Shown here one piece after another: positions 1 through 7,297 of a stretch of DNA of 12,729 bases. Within the stretch, counting starts at the first letter, position 1. Every line of letters starts with the position of its first letter. The notes beneath the pieces were generated by a model. It saw nothing but the letters and a program-made list of their open reading frames with translations, ran no database searches and had not been told where the DNA came from. The translations under genes and the position numbers were made by a program. The DNA is from an uncultured Dechloromonas sp. (GTDB lineage: Bacteria; Pseudomonadota; Gammaproteobacteria; Burkholderiales; Rhodocyclaceae): the NCBI GenBank assembly GCA_946477505.1, contig CAMKYP010000070.1, positions 1 through 12,729 on the forward strand, read 5' to 3'.

Positions 1-1226
<1,226 letters not shown>

Positions 1227-1240
1227 GGATCGCGTCACTG

Positions 1241-1260
1241 GCCCCGGTCGAAACCGGGGC
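1241..1260 (+). terminator. First hairpin after ppsA
   Basis: A perfect 8-bp GC-rich stem (GCCCCGGT / ACCGGGGC) closes on a CGAA tetraloop, 14 bases after the ppsA stop. It has no U-tract of its own. It probably helps stop transcription or stabilises the ppsA mRNA 3' end together with the hairpin just downstream. Confidence 0.6.
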
Positions 1261-1262
1261 GC

Positions 1263-1300
1263 AAAAAAGGCCGGGAAATTCTCCCGGCCTTTTTGCTTTT
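1263..1300 (+). terminator. Intrinsic terminator, probably bidirectional
   Basis: An 8-bp stem (GGCCGGGA / TCCCGGCC, 1269-1276 and 1282-1289) with a 5-base loop is flanked by A6 on the left and TTTTTGCTTTT on the right. This is a classic rho-independent terminator for ppsA. The A-run gives a U-tract on the other strand too, so it can also end the convergent PEP-CTERM gene, whose stop lies at 1334. Confidence 0.85.
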
Positions 1301-1333
1301 AGGAACCCGCGAAGCTGCTTCCTTTATGCAGTC

Positions 1334-1873
1334 TTAGTCCTTCTTGGCGCGACGGGCGGCGGCCAGACCGGCCAGGCCGAGGCCGAGCAGTGCCAGGGAG
1401 GCAGGTTCCGGAACGTTGTTGCTAGCGGTGCGGACGAGGAAGGTTTCCGACCACGAGGCATTGGCAAAATTTGCATCCGGTGCTAGCGGCGAATGCCACA
1501 CCCAGCCGCTCTGAACGTCGCCGAAATCGCAGTGGTCGTGTGCGGTGCTGAAGTAGGCGGAAGCGCAGCGAACGGCGCCGCTGGGCATGGTGAAGGCGGT
1601 GATCAGGGCTTGCAGCGAGGCAAAGCTGCTGGTCCACTGAGTGGCGGAGGCGAACGAGAAGCCGTTGCTCAGTTGAACCTCACCGCAGCTCGGCGACTGG
1701 CCGGCGCAGGGGGCGGCATAGACCCACTCCAGACCGCCGGCATTGACGATCAGCGACGGGTCCGGAGCCTGGCCCAGAAGCGAAACGGCTTGGGCCTGGC
1801 CGGTGACCAGAGCGCTGGCGACGGCAGCAACCTTGACTGCCTTGGAAATGATGTTTTGATGTTTGGACTTCAT
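1334..1873 (-). CDS. PEP-CTERM sorting-domain exported protein
   Basis: This is a 179-residue secreted protein with a PEP-CTERM tail, the recognition signal for exosortase (EpsH/XrtA-type) processing at the inner membrane of biofilm-forming Gram-negative bacteria. Residues 1-29 form a Sec signal peptide (KSKHQNIISK n-region, hydrophobic core, AQA cleavage). The C-terminus carries VPEP at about 154-157, a hydrophobic helix (LALLGLGLAGLAA) and a basic end (RRAKKD), which is the full tripartite signal. The mature core has four Cys (56, 63, 103, 115), enough for two disulfides, and many Trp and aromatic residues, including WVYAAPC and HDHCDFGD. I know no enzymatic role for it. The start is backed by AGGGG at 1880-1884, six bases upstream. 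A sigma-54-like promoter lies about 70-85 bases upstream of the start. Exosortase itself is not in the window. Confidence 0.9.
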   Translation of the reverse strand: MKSKHQNIISKAVKVAAVASALVTGQAQAVSLLGQAPDPSLIVNAGGLEWVYAAPCAGQSPSCGEVQLSNGFSFASATQWTSSFASLQALITAFTMPSGAVRCASAYFSTAHDHCDFGDVQSGWVWHSPLAPDANFANASWSETFLVRTASNNVPEPASLALLGLGLAGLAAARRAKKD

Positions 1874-1942
1874 TTAATTCCCCTGTTTGTGAGCGGTTGT
1901 GTGCATTCGTATATACAAATCTGCATCAAGCCGAAACACTAA

Positions 1943-1958
1943 AGCGAAATTTGTACCA
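1943..1958 (-). promoter_or_regulatory. Candidate sigma-54 (-24/-12) promoter of the PEP-CTERM gene
   Basis: Read on the minus strand the site is TGGTACAAATTTCGCT. It has the -24 GG and -12 GC with exactly ten bases between them, and fits TGGCAYR-N4-TTGCW with C to T at one position of the -24 element and T to C in the -12 element. The predicted transcript would start near 1932, giving a leader of about 58 bases with the ribosome site AGGGG just before the ATG. In exosortase systems PEP-CTERM genes are known to be controlled by PrsK/PrsR with RpoN, which fits. It is a single pattern match, so confidence is moderate. Confidence 0.5.
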
Positions 1959-2090
1959 TGTTTTATTTATTTTAAATATTCATTTTAAAACAAATTGTTG
2001 CCAATGTTTTGTGTCCCTTTTGCGTGATTTTGCGGTGCTATCGTTAAAGCAGTGTAAAAAAAGCCGACATGTAATTTGGCGCGCAGCGTG

Positions 2091-2619
2091 TTAGCGCTCC
2101 AGTGCCGAAGCCTTGAAGTCGTCGTGCCAGTTACGTCCTGATCATGTCGGCAACTGCACTTTTCAAGGCGTCGGGCTTGCCGCTCTTGGCAGCTTCCTTG
2201 AGGCGGGAAACGTCGCCCTGCAATTTTTCGACCTGGGCGCGAAAGCGCGGCCAATCCTGCCAGATTTCGGGCTTTGCCTTGGTGCCGCCTTCGTGCGACC
2301 CGGCAACAAAGCCGTCGATGCTGGCCCGCGACAGCATCTCGAGGTAATTCGCGTGGCGATTCAGTTCGTCGCGATTCATCGCGGCTTTTCCCTTGGCCAT
2401 CGCCGATACTTGCTCGTAGTGCCGTTTGATCACGGTCATCACGGCGCGCCGGTAAAGAATCGGCTCTTCGTAGCGGGCAACCTCTGCCCAGAGACTCGCC
2501 GAGAGGGCGAACAGGGCTGACATGATGAGCGACCGGGCGAGTGTTTTACGGAGGAATACTGTCGAATACCTCGTTGGGTGTGTGGTTTTGTCATTATTGA
2601 TATTGTTTGCATAGTTCAT
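2091..2619 (-). pseudogene. Cytochrome c' gene, frameshifted at the heme-binding site
   Basis: Cytochrome c' is a periplasmic four-helix-bundle heme protein that binds NO. Its heme is attached to a CXXCH motif close to the C-terminus. The open frame gives 162 residues from the ATG at 2619. It has a signal peptide ending near SASLWA (about 40-45), a first helix EEPILYRRAVMTVIKRHY, AMAKGK, and the family hallmark GFVAGSHEGGTKAKPEIW (103-120), followed by a lysine-rich last helix. It stops at TAA 2131-2133, exactly where CXXCH is expected. Skipping one base lets reading continue as NWHDDFKASALER and then TAA at 2091-2093, which is a normal cytochrome c' tail. However, both heme Cys are missing, and by the expected length about two residues are lost. 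The translation start is uncertain: an ATG at 2523 would leave a shorter signal peptide (MSALFALSASLWA). Confidence 0.8.
2588..2615 (+). promoter_or_regulatory. Possible sigma-70 promoter for the diheme cytochrome gene
   Basis: TTGTCA (2588-2593) and CATAGT (2610-2615) are spaced by 16 bases in an AT-rich stretch, about 30 bases before the cytochrome start. The -35 matches 5/6 of the consensus and the -10 matches 4/6. It overlaps the N-terminal extension of the opposite cytochrome c' frame, which would be easier to explain if that gene begins at 2523. Confidence 0.35.
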
Positions 2620-2645
2620 CAATGATCACCAAAGAAGGGGAGTGA

Positions 2646-3269
2646 ATGAAAAGCGTGCGTTGCTTGCTGGCCTGTCTGGCGTATTGTCTTTCCGGAAATC
2701 TACTGGCTCAGGATGTTCCGGCCGCCGTGCAAAACAACTGTGCGCGTTGCCATGGGCTGGACGGCATCGCAAAACAGCCGTCGACGCCCCATCTCAACGG
2801 CCAACTCGAGAGTTACCTGCTTGCTGCGATGAAAAAATTACAGAAGGGGCGCTCACCGACCGAGGTAGTGAATCATGTACCGGAGTCGCTTCCGGAAAGC
2901 GAACTGGCAGCCATCGCTCATCACTACCAAGCCGTCAAGGCAACGCGTCCGATCCAGGAGACGGACCCAGATAAAGTGGTGCGGGGCGAGATCGTGTTTC
3001 GCAATCGCTGCAACGGTTGCCACGGCGACAACGGCCGGGAGGCCGACAAGGATGCGCCGCTCATGGCAGGCCAGGACCTGCAGCACTTGTTGAAGCAAAT
3101 CAGACTTTTTGTGGGTGGGAAGCGCAAATTTGGTTTTTTGCAGGACGATGCGTTCAAGGGGCAAAGCCTCGAAGATCTTGATGCCGTGGCTCATTTCTTT
3201 GCCAGCCAGGATCCGGTGGCGACGCAGGTGTCGGTCAATAATAGCGGCAAGAAGAAGCAGCGCCGCTAG
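2646..3269 (+). CDS. Periplasmic diheme cytochrome c (c4/c553-like)
   Basis: This 207-residue electron-transfer protein has a signal peptide (residues 1-21, cleavage after LLAQ or LLA) and two class I cytochrome c domains. The heme sites are CARCH at 32-36 and CNGCH at 122-126. Each domain has the c4-type pattern: LNGQ/MAGQ followed by a helix (SYLLAAMKKLQKGR; HLLKQIRLFVGGKR) and a final helix (LAAIAHHYQA; LDAVAHFFASQ). The region that normally holds the distal Met ligand reads VVNHVPESL in domain 1 and GFLQDDAFKG in domain 2, with no Met in either. A strong GGGGAG ribosome site precedes the ATG. It is divergent from the broken cytochrome c' gene and convergent with azlD, with only six bases between the stops. 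The tail is Lys/Arg-rich (KKKQRR). The redox partner cannot be told from the sequence. Confidence 0.88.
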   Translation: MKSVRCLLACLAYCLSGNLLAQDVPAAVQNNCARCHGLDGIAKQPSTPHLNGQLESYLLAAMKKLQKGRSPTEVVNHVPESLPESELAAIAHHYQAVKATRPIQETDPDKVVRGEIVFRNRCNGCHGDNGREADKDAPLMAGQDLQHLLKQIRLFVGGKRKFGFLQDDAFKGQSLEDLDAVAHFFASQDPVATQVSVNNSGKKKQRR

Positions 3270-3275
3270 GCATTC

Positions 3276-3602
3276 TCAACCGGGGAGAAGCGCCTTCAGC
3301 CCGAGCAGCACTGCCATGCCGACGATGAACGGCAGCCAGGGATTGCGCCAGCGGATGGCGACGAGAATGGCGGCGATGGCAGCGGCGAGTTTGGGGTTGA
3401 TCGGCTCGACGCTACCGCCAACCAGCAGAACGTCGGGCACGACGATGGCGGCCAGCGCGGCGGCCGGGGCGTAGCGCAGCGCGCGCTGCAGCGTCGGCGG
3501 CAGGTTGAAGCGGTTGCCGAGGACGATGAAGCTGGCGCGGGGCAAGGTGGTCGCCAGTCCGAGCACGATGAAGATCAGCCACAGCGAGATATCGTCGTTC
3601 AT
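3276..3602 (-). CDS. azlD: AzlD family branched-chain amino acid transport subunit
   Basis: This 108-residue inner-membrane protein is the small subunit of the AzlCD exporter, known in Bacillus for export of branched-chain amino acids and their analogues. It shows four hydrophobic segments, with the family-typical LPRASFIVLGNR after the first helix and LRYAPAAALAAIVVPDVLL in the middle. The ATG at 3602 overlaps the azlC stop in an ATGA arrangement (4 bases), so the two are translationally coupled and the start is well fixed. The length is normal for AzlD (about 100-110). Its stop lies six bases from the stop of the convergent cytochrome gene, so there is no room for a separate terminator. The substrate is inferred from the family only. 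Confidence 0.9.
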   Translation of the reverse strand: MNDDISLWLIFIVLGLATTLPRASFIVLGNRFNLPPTLQRALRYAPAAALAAIVVPDVLLVGGSVEPINPKLAAAIAAILVAIRWRNPWLPFIVGMAVLLGLKALLPG

Positions 3603-4318
3603 GCGGCCTTCTTTTCCTGCCAGTGTTCGGCGGCAAAGCCGGCGGCGATGCCGATGACGATGGCGGTGACGACGCCCAGGCGTAGCGGCATGCCGCGCAG
3701 GAGTACGGCGCTGCCGCCGCCGACGAGGGCGGCGACGAGCATGGGCCGCGACTTTGCCATCGGTACTAGCAGCACGATCAGCGCGATGGTCGCCATGAAC
3801 TCCAGCGACCAGCTTTTCGGGATGACGCCGGCGGCGAAGATGCCGGCCAGCGTGAAGGTCTGCCACAGCAGCCAGGACCAGACGCCGGTAATCAGGTAGA
3901 AACCGAGGCGCCAGCGTGGGTCGTCGACCTGCATCAGCTTGTCGTAACAGACGGCGAAGCTGCCATCGGTCAGGAAGTGCCCGCACAGCCAACGCCAGCC
4001 GGTACCGATGCCGCGAAACCCCGGGGCGATGCCGGCGCTGAAAATGAGAAAACGCAGGTTGAGCGCCAGCCCGGTGGCGAGGATCAGCCAGAGCGGGGCG
4101 TGATCGACGATCAGCGGCAAGGTGCCGAGCTGGGCGGTGCCGGCGAAGACGATGATATTCATGCCCATCGCCTCGATGGGCGTGAAACCGGCGCTGGTCA
4201 TCGCCATGCCGACGACCAGTGCCCAGGGGATCAGCCCGACGGATACCGGCAGGAAGGCGACGAAGCCTTCCCGCACACCGGCAGCGAAGCCTTGGCGCTC
4301 AAAGTCGGACGCTTGCAT
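3599..4318 (-). CDS. azlC: AzlC family branched-chain amino acid exporter, large subunit
   Basis: This 239-residue inner-membrane protein is the large partner of AzlD. The N-terminus has the typical FAAGVREGFVAFLPVSVGLI, then several hydrophobic segments with MGMNIIVFAGTAQLG and LALNLRFLIFSAGIAP, both characteristic of AzlC, and LTDGSFAVCY in the middle. Family length is about 230-245, so it looks complete. The start at 4318 has no clear Shine-Dalgarno (CCTCC precedes the ATG), but it gives the usual family N-terminus. It lies 42 bases downstream of uraA on the same strand, so it may be the distal part of a upp-uraA transcript. The exported substrate could also be an amino acid other than leucine, isoleucine or valine. 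Confidence 0.92.
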   Translation of the reverse strand: MQASDFERQGFAAGVREGFVAFLPVSVGLIPWALVVGMAMTSAGFTPIEAMGMNIIVFAGTAQLGTLPLIVDHAPLWLILATGLALNLRFLIFSAGIAPGFRGIGTGWRWLCGHFLTDGSFAVCYDKLMQVDDPRWRLGFYLITGVWSWLLWQTFTLAGIFAAGVIPKSWSLEFMATIALIVLLVPMAKSRPMLVAALVGGGSAVLLRGMPLRLGVVTAIVIGIAAGFAAEHWQEKKAA

Positions 4319-4360
4319 GGAGGACTGGTCGGGTGTTCAAGAGCGGAGGGTGGCAATAAG

Positions 4361-5593
4361 TCAGTGCGCATCAGAGGGCTTGGGCAGCAGGAAGTTCAAC
4401 GCTACCGCCAGCACGCCGCACAGGCTGATGCCCTGCAGCGAGAAACTGCCGATATGCACACCCAGTCCGCCGATGCCGGTGACCAGCGTGACCGAGACGA
4501 TGCACAGGTTGCGCGGGCTGGCCAGATCGACCTTGGCATCCATCAGCGTCTTCAGGCCGATGCCGGCGATGGAGCCGAAGAGCAGGACCATGATGCCGCC
4601 CATGACTGGCAGCGGGATAGTCTGCAGCAGGGCGCCGAACTTGCCGACGAAGGCCATCAGGATGGCGAAGCCGGCCGCCCAGGTCATGATCGCCGGGTTG
4701 TAGTTCTTGGTCAGCATCACCGCGCCGGTGACTTCGCCGTAGGTGGTCACCGGCGGACCGCCGAACAGGCCGACGACGTTGACGGCCAGCCCGTCGCCGA
4801 GCAGCGTGCGGTGCAGGCCGGGGCTTTCGGTGTAGTCCTTGCCGGCCACCGAGCCGATGGCGAGGATGCCGCCGACGTGTTCGACGATGGGGGCAATGGC
4901 GACCGGGATCATGAACAGGATGGCGGCCAGGTTGAATTCCGGCTTGCCGAATTCCGGCAGGGCGATCCATGCGGCGGCGCTGACCTTGCCGAAATCGACG
5001 ATGCCGGCAAACAGGGATGCCACATAGCCGACGGCAACGCCGACCAGGATCGGCACCAGCTTGAGCAGGCCCTTGGCGCGGATGGCGGTGAGCATGGTGG
5101 CGAGCAGCGAGATGGCGGCAATGGCGATGGCCGTTTCGTAAGGCACGACCTGCGCCTCACCGGCCTTGCCGGTCGCCATGTTGACGGCGACCTGGGCGAG
5201 GCCGAGGCCGATGACCATGACCACCGGGCCGATGACGACCGGCGGCAGTAGGCGGTGGATGAAATCGACGCCACGCCATTTCACCAGCCCGGCCGCGACG
5301 TAGTAGAAGAAGCTGGCGGCGGCCAGCGCGCCGAGCGTGGCCGGCATGCCCCAGGTCTGTACCGAGTAGATCACCGGGGCGATGAAGGCGAAGCTGGAGC
5401 CGAGGTAGATCGGCACCTGCCGCTTGGTGCATAGCTGGAAGATCAGCGTGCCGACACCGGCGCCGAGCAGCGCCAGGCTGGGATTGAGGCCGGTGAGCAG
5501 CGGCACCAGCACGGTGGCGCCGAAGGCGACGAAAAGAATCTGCGCGCCGGACAGCGCGGTACGCCAGATCGGCTCGTGGGCGTATGCACTCAT
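4361..5593 (-). CDS. uraA: Uracil:proton symporter (NCS2 family uracil permease)
   Basis: This 410-residue inner-membrane protein takes up uracil together with protons. It has the NCS2 (nucleobase/ascorbate) fold with some 14 hydrophobic segments. YLGSSFAFIAPV (63-74) corresponds to the half-helix that lines the substrate site. IAPIVEHVG (233-241) carries Glu238, matching the uracil-binding Glu241 of E. coli UraA. PPVTTYGE (280-287) carries the second substrate-contacting Glu. The true start is ATG at 5593; it shares its A with the upp stop (TGATG), and AAGGAGG at 5598-5604 inside the end of upp supports it. The position of E. coli His245 appears to be Gly here. The neighbouring upp supplies the enzyme that traps the imported uracil as UMP. 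Other NCS2 members carry xanthine or uric acid, but the upp linkage argues for uracil. Confidence 0.95.
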   Translation of the reverse strand: MSAYAHEPIWRTALSGAQILFVAFGATVLVPLLTGLNPSLALLGAGVGTLIFQLCTKRQVPIYLGSSFAFIAPVIYSVQTWGMPATLGALAAASFFYYVAAGLVKWRGVDFIHRLLPPVVIGPVVMVIGLGLAQVAVNMATGKAGEAQVVPYETAIAIAAISLLATMLTAIRAKGLLKLVPILVGVAVGYVASLFAGIVDFGKVSAAAWIALPEFGKPEFNLAAILFMIPVAIAPIVEHVGGILAIGSVAGKDYTESPGLHRTLLGDGLAVNVVGLFGGPPVTTYGEVTGAVMLTKNYNPAIMTWAAGFAILMAFVGKFGALLQTIPLPVMGGIMVLLFGSIAGIGLKTLMDAKVDLASPRNLCIVSVTLVTGIGGLGVHIGSFSLQGISLCGVLAVALNFLLPKPSDAH

Positions 5594-6225
5594 CAAGCCT
5601 CCTTGGTGCCGAAGATCTTGTCGCCGGCGTCGCCGAGGCCGGGGATGATGTAGCCGACTTCGTTGAGATGGCTGTCGATGGCTGCCGTATAGAGCTGCAC
5701 GTCGGGATGGGCGGCTTCGAGCGCCTTGATGCCTTCCGGCGCTGCGACCAGCACCAGCGCCTTGATGTGCTTGCAGCCGTTGCGCTTGAGCATGTCGATG
5801 GTGGCGATCAGCGAGCCGCCGGTGGCCAGCATCGGGTCGATGATCATCGCCAGGCGCTCGTCGAGCTGGCCGACGAAACGCTCGAAGTAAGGCTCGGGCA
5901 TCAGCGTGTCGTGGTTGCGGGCAATGCCGACAACGCTGACCTTGGCGTTGGGGATCAGGTCGAGCACACCGTCGAGCATGCCGAGTCCGGCACGCAGGAT
6001 GGGGACGACGGTGACCTTCTTGCCCTTGATCTGGTCGATCTCGACTGGGCCGGCCCAGCCGGCTATGGTGGTCTTTTCCAGTTCGAAATCGGCGCAGGCT
6101 TCATAGCTGAGCAGGCGGGCGACCTCGGCGGTCAGTTCGCGAAATTTCTTGGTGCTGATGTCGCCTTCACGCATCAGGCCGATCTTGTGCTTGACGAGGG
6201 GGTGCTGCAGTTCGATGACGGGCAT
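5593..6225 (-). CDS. upp: Uracil phosphoribosyltransferase
   Basis: Upp converts uracil and PRPP into UMP and pyrophosphate, the key step of uracil salvage in the cytoplasm. The protein has 210 residues, close to E. coli Upp (208). The N-terminus HPLVKHKIGLMR is characteristic. PILRAGLGMLDG (75-86) is the conserved substrate-side loop, IIDPMLATGGSLIA (128-141) is the PRPP-binding loop, and GYIIPGLGDAGDKIFGT (191-207) is the uracil-binding and C-terminal signature. All key motifs are intact. The start at 6225 gives the standard N-terminus, although the upstream ribosome site is weak (GGGAA). It is followed with a one-base overlap by uraA, so uptake and salvage are made together. About 100 bases separate it from the flavodoxin-like gene upstream, enough room for its own promoter, but I found no convincing one. 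Confidence 0.98.
   Translation of the reverse strand: MPVIELQHPLVKHKIGLMREGDISTKKFRELTAEVARLLSYEACADFELEKTTIAGWAGPVEIDQIKGKKVTVVPILRAGLGMLDGVLDLIPNAKVSVVGIARNHDTLMPEPYFERFVGQLDERLAMIIDPMLATGGSLIATIDMLKRNGCKHIKALVLVAAPEGIKALEAAHPDVQLYTAAIDSHLNEVGYIIPGLGDAGDKIFGTKEA
5598..5604 (-). promoter_or_regulatory. Ribosome binding site of uraA inside upp
   Basis: AAGGAGG on the minus strand ends four bases before the uraA ATG and lies in the last codons of upp. Together with the TGATG stop/start overlap it points to translational coupling, and it decides the ATG at 5593 over the TTG just upstream. Confidence 0.75.
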
Positions 6226-6326
6226 GGCGGTTCCCGGGCAGAAAATGATCGCGCGAGCTTAGCCGATTCGTCTGGTCCTGCCTATGCGGGAAATCGACAG
6301 GTGAAGTATTTCCGGGCGCTGGCGGC

Positions 6327-6818
6327 TCAGAAAATTCCCAGCGCCAGGCCGGCGGCGATGGTGCAGCCGAGTTCGGCGCAGCGTGCCAGTTCATCGGCGG
6401 CGATGTGCTTGGGAGCGAGGATGGCCTGCGGCGTCTGGGCGTGGGTGCACACGATGAGCGGCGGCGCCACCGGCTTGAGGCGCCAGCCGGTAGCGATGCG
6501 CTCGATCTGCCGGGCGGCGCCGACGCCATCGCTGCCGGCGCAGATCAGCGTGGCATAGGGCCGGCCGTTTACGCGGTCGAGTGCCGCATAGTAGGTCCGG
6601 TCGAAGAAATCCTTGAGCATCCCGGCCATGCCGGCGAGGTTTTCCGGCGTTGCGAAGATGAAGCCGTCGGCCGCCAGCACGTCGTCCGCCGTCGTCTCCA
6701 CCGCCTTGCTTAGACGCACGGCGACGCCGGCTTCGGCGCCGGCGGCATCGGCGGCGGCACGGGCCATCTGCAGCGTGCCGCCGGTGTGCGTGTGGTAGAC
6801 GATCAGCAGGGTTTTCAC
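6327..6818 (-). CDS. Flavodoxin-fold NAD(P)H-dependent oxidoreductase
   Basis: This 163-residue cytoplasmic protein has a flavodoxin-like fold and probably binds FMN. The first strand and phosphate loop read LLIVYHTHTGGTLQMA (4-19), the FMN-phosphate site. DGFIFATPENLAGMAGMLKDF (51-71) forms the second FMN loop and helix, and KDFFDRTYY is typical of the flavodoxin/NADPH-dependent FMN reductase group. RPYATLICAGSDGVGAARQ (86-104) gives the central strand and a Gly-rich loop. The GTG start at 6818 is chosen because it lies directly before the first strand and 29 bases after the FKBP stop, with AAGGAAG about 12 bases upstream. No ATG suits. It could act as a quinone or nitro reductase or simply as an electron carrier, but the substrate cannot be read from sequence. 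Confidence 0.85.
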   Translation of the reverse strand: MKTLLIVYHTHTGGTLQMARAAADAAGAEAGVAVRLSKAVETTADDVLAADGFIFATPENLAGMAGMLKDFFDRTYYAALDRVNGRPYATLICAGSDGVGAARQIERIATGWRLKPVAPPLIVCTHAQTPQAILAPKHIAADELARCAELGCTIAAGLALGIF

Positions 6819-6847
6819 GGAGCGGATGTCTTCCTTCGACAGGTCAA

Positions 6848-7258
6848 TCAGCGCACGATCTTCAGCAGTTCGACCTCGAAGGTCAGCGTGGCGTTCGGCG
6901 GCACGGCCGAACCGGCGCCACGGCTGCCGTAGGCGATTTCCGGCGGGCAGGTGAGCTTGGCCTTGCCGCCCTCGCGCATCTTGGCGACGCCCTCGGTCCA
7001 GCACGGAATGACGCGGTTGAGCGGGAAGGTCGCCGGCTCGCCGCGCTTGTAGGAGCTGTCGAATTCGCGGCCGTCGGCCAGCGTGCCACGGTAATGAACC
7101 TGGACGTTGGACTGGGCGGTCGGCTGGGCACCGGTGCCGTCCTTCAGCGATTCATAGACCAGCCCGCTGGGCGAGCGTTCGGCGGGGCCGGCAAGTGCGG
7201 AACAGGCGGAGAGGGCGATCAGGCTGCCGATGGCGATGGTGTGCAGGGTGCGCTTCAT
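6848..7258 (-). CDS. FKBP-type peptidyl-prolyl cis-trans isomerase, putative lipoprotein
   Basis: This 136-residue exported folding factor isomerises Xaa-Pro bonds in the cell envelope. The N-terminal signal peptide has a good lipobox, LSAC (16-19), so the protein is probably lipid-anchored at Cys19; cleavage after SALA instead would give a soluble periplasmic form. The FKBP domain covers about 30-136. It has VHYRGTLADGREFDSS (54-69), PLNRVIPCWTEGVAKMREGG (79-98), CPPEIAYG (104-111) and PNATLTFEVELL (121-132), which hold the usual Tyr, Asp, Val-Ile, Trp and Phe pocket residues. I chose ATG 7258 because it gives a standard lipoprotein n-region (MKRTL). An upstream in-frame ATG at 7282 would add eight residues, and neither has a clear ribosome site. 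The single-domain form resembles FkpA/Mip-type catalytic domains without the dimerisation helix. Confidence 0.92.
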   Translation of the reverse strand: MKRTLHTIAIGSLIALSACSALAGPAERSPSGLVYESLKDGTGAQPTAQSNVQVHYRGTLADGREFDSSYKRGEPATFPLNRVIPCWTEGVAKMREGGKAKLTCPPEIAYGSRGAGSAVPPNATLTFEVELLKIVR

Positions 7259-7297
7259 GGGTTTCTTTCGCGAGTGGTTCATGTTGTGGTGGGTAGG

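Noticed and set aside
1987..2004. Second sigma-54-like match (TTGGCAACAATTTGTTTT on the minus strand)
   Set aside because: Spacing between the GG and the -12 element is one base short, and the -12 GC is missing.
1874..2090. Small open frames in the AT-rich gap
   Set aside because: No ribosome sites or family patterns. The gap is better explained as the promoter region of the PEP-CTERM gene plus the downstream end of the broken cytochrome gene.
2611..2632. Possible FNR/NNR-type box near TTCATCAATGATCA between the cytochrome genes
   Set aside because: At least two mismatches to TTGAT-N4-ATCAA, and it is not placed well relative to the -10-like box.
3977..5251. Long plus-strand open frame (about 424 codons) across azlC and uraA
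   Set aside because: It is antisense to two clear membrane-protein genes. Its translation is rich in Asp, Gly, His and Gln with no domain pattern, a typical shadow in GC-rich DNA.
5584..6558. Plus-strand open frame opposite upp and the flavodoxin-like gene
   Set aside because: upp is certain on the minus strand and the antisense product has no recognisable domains.
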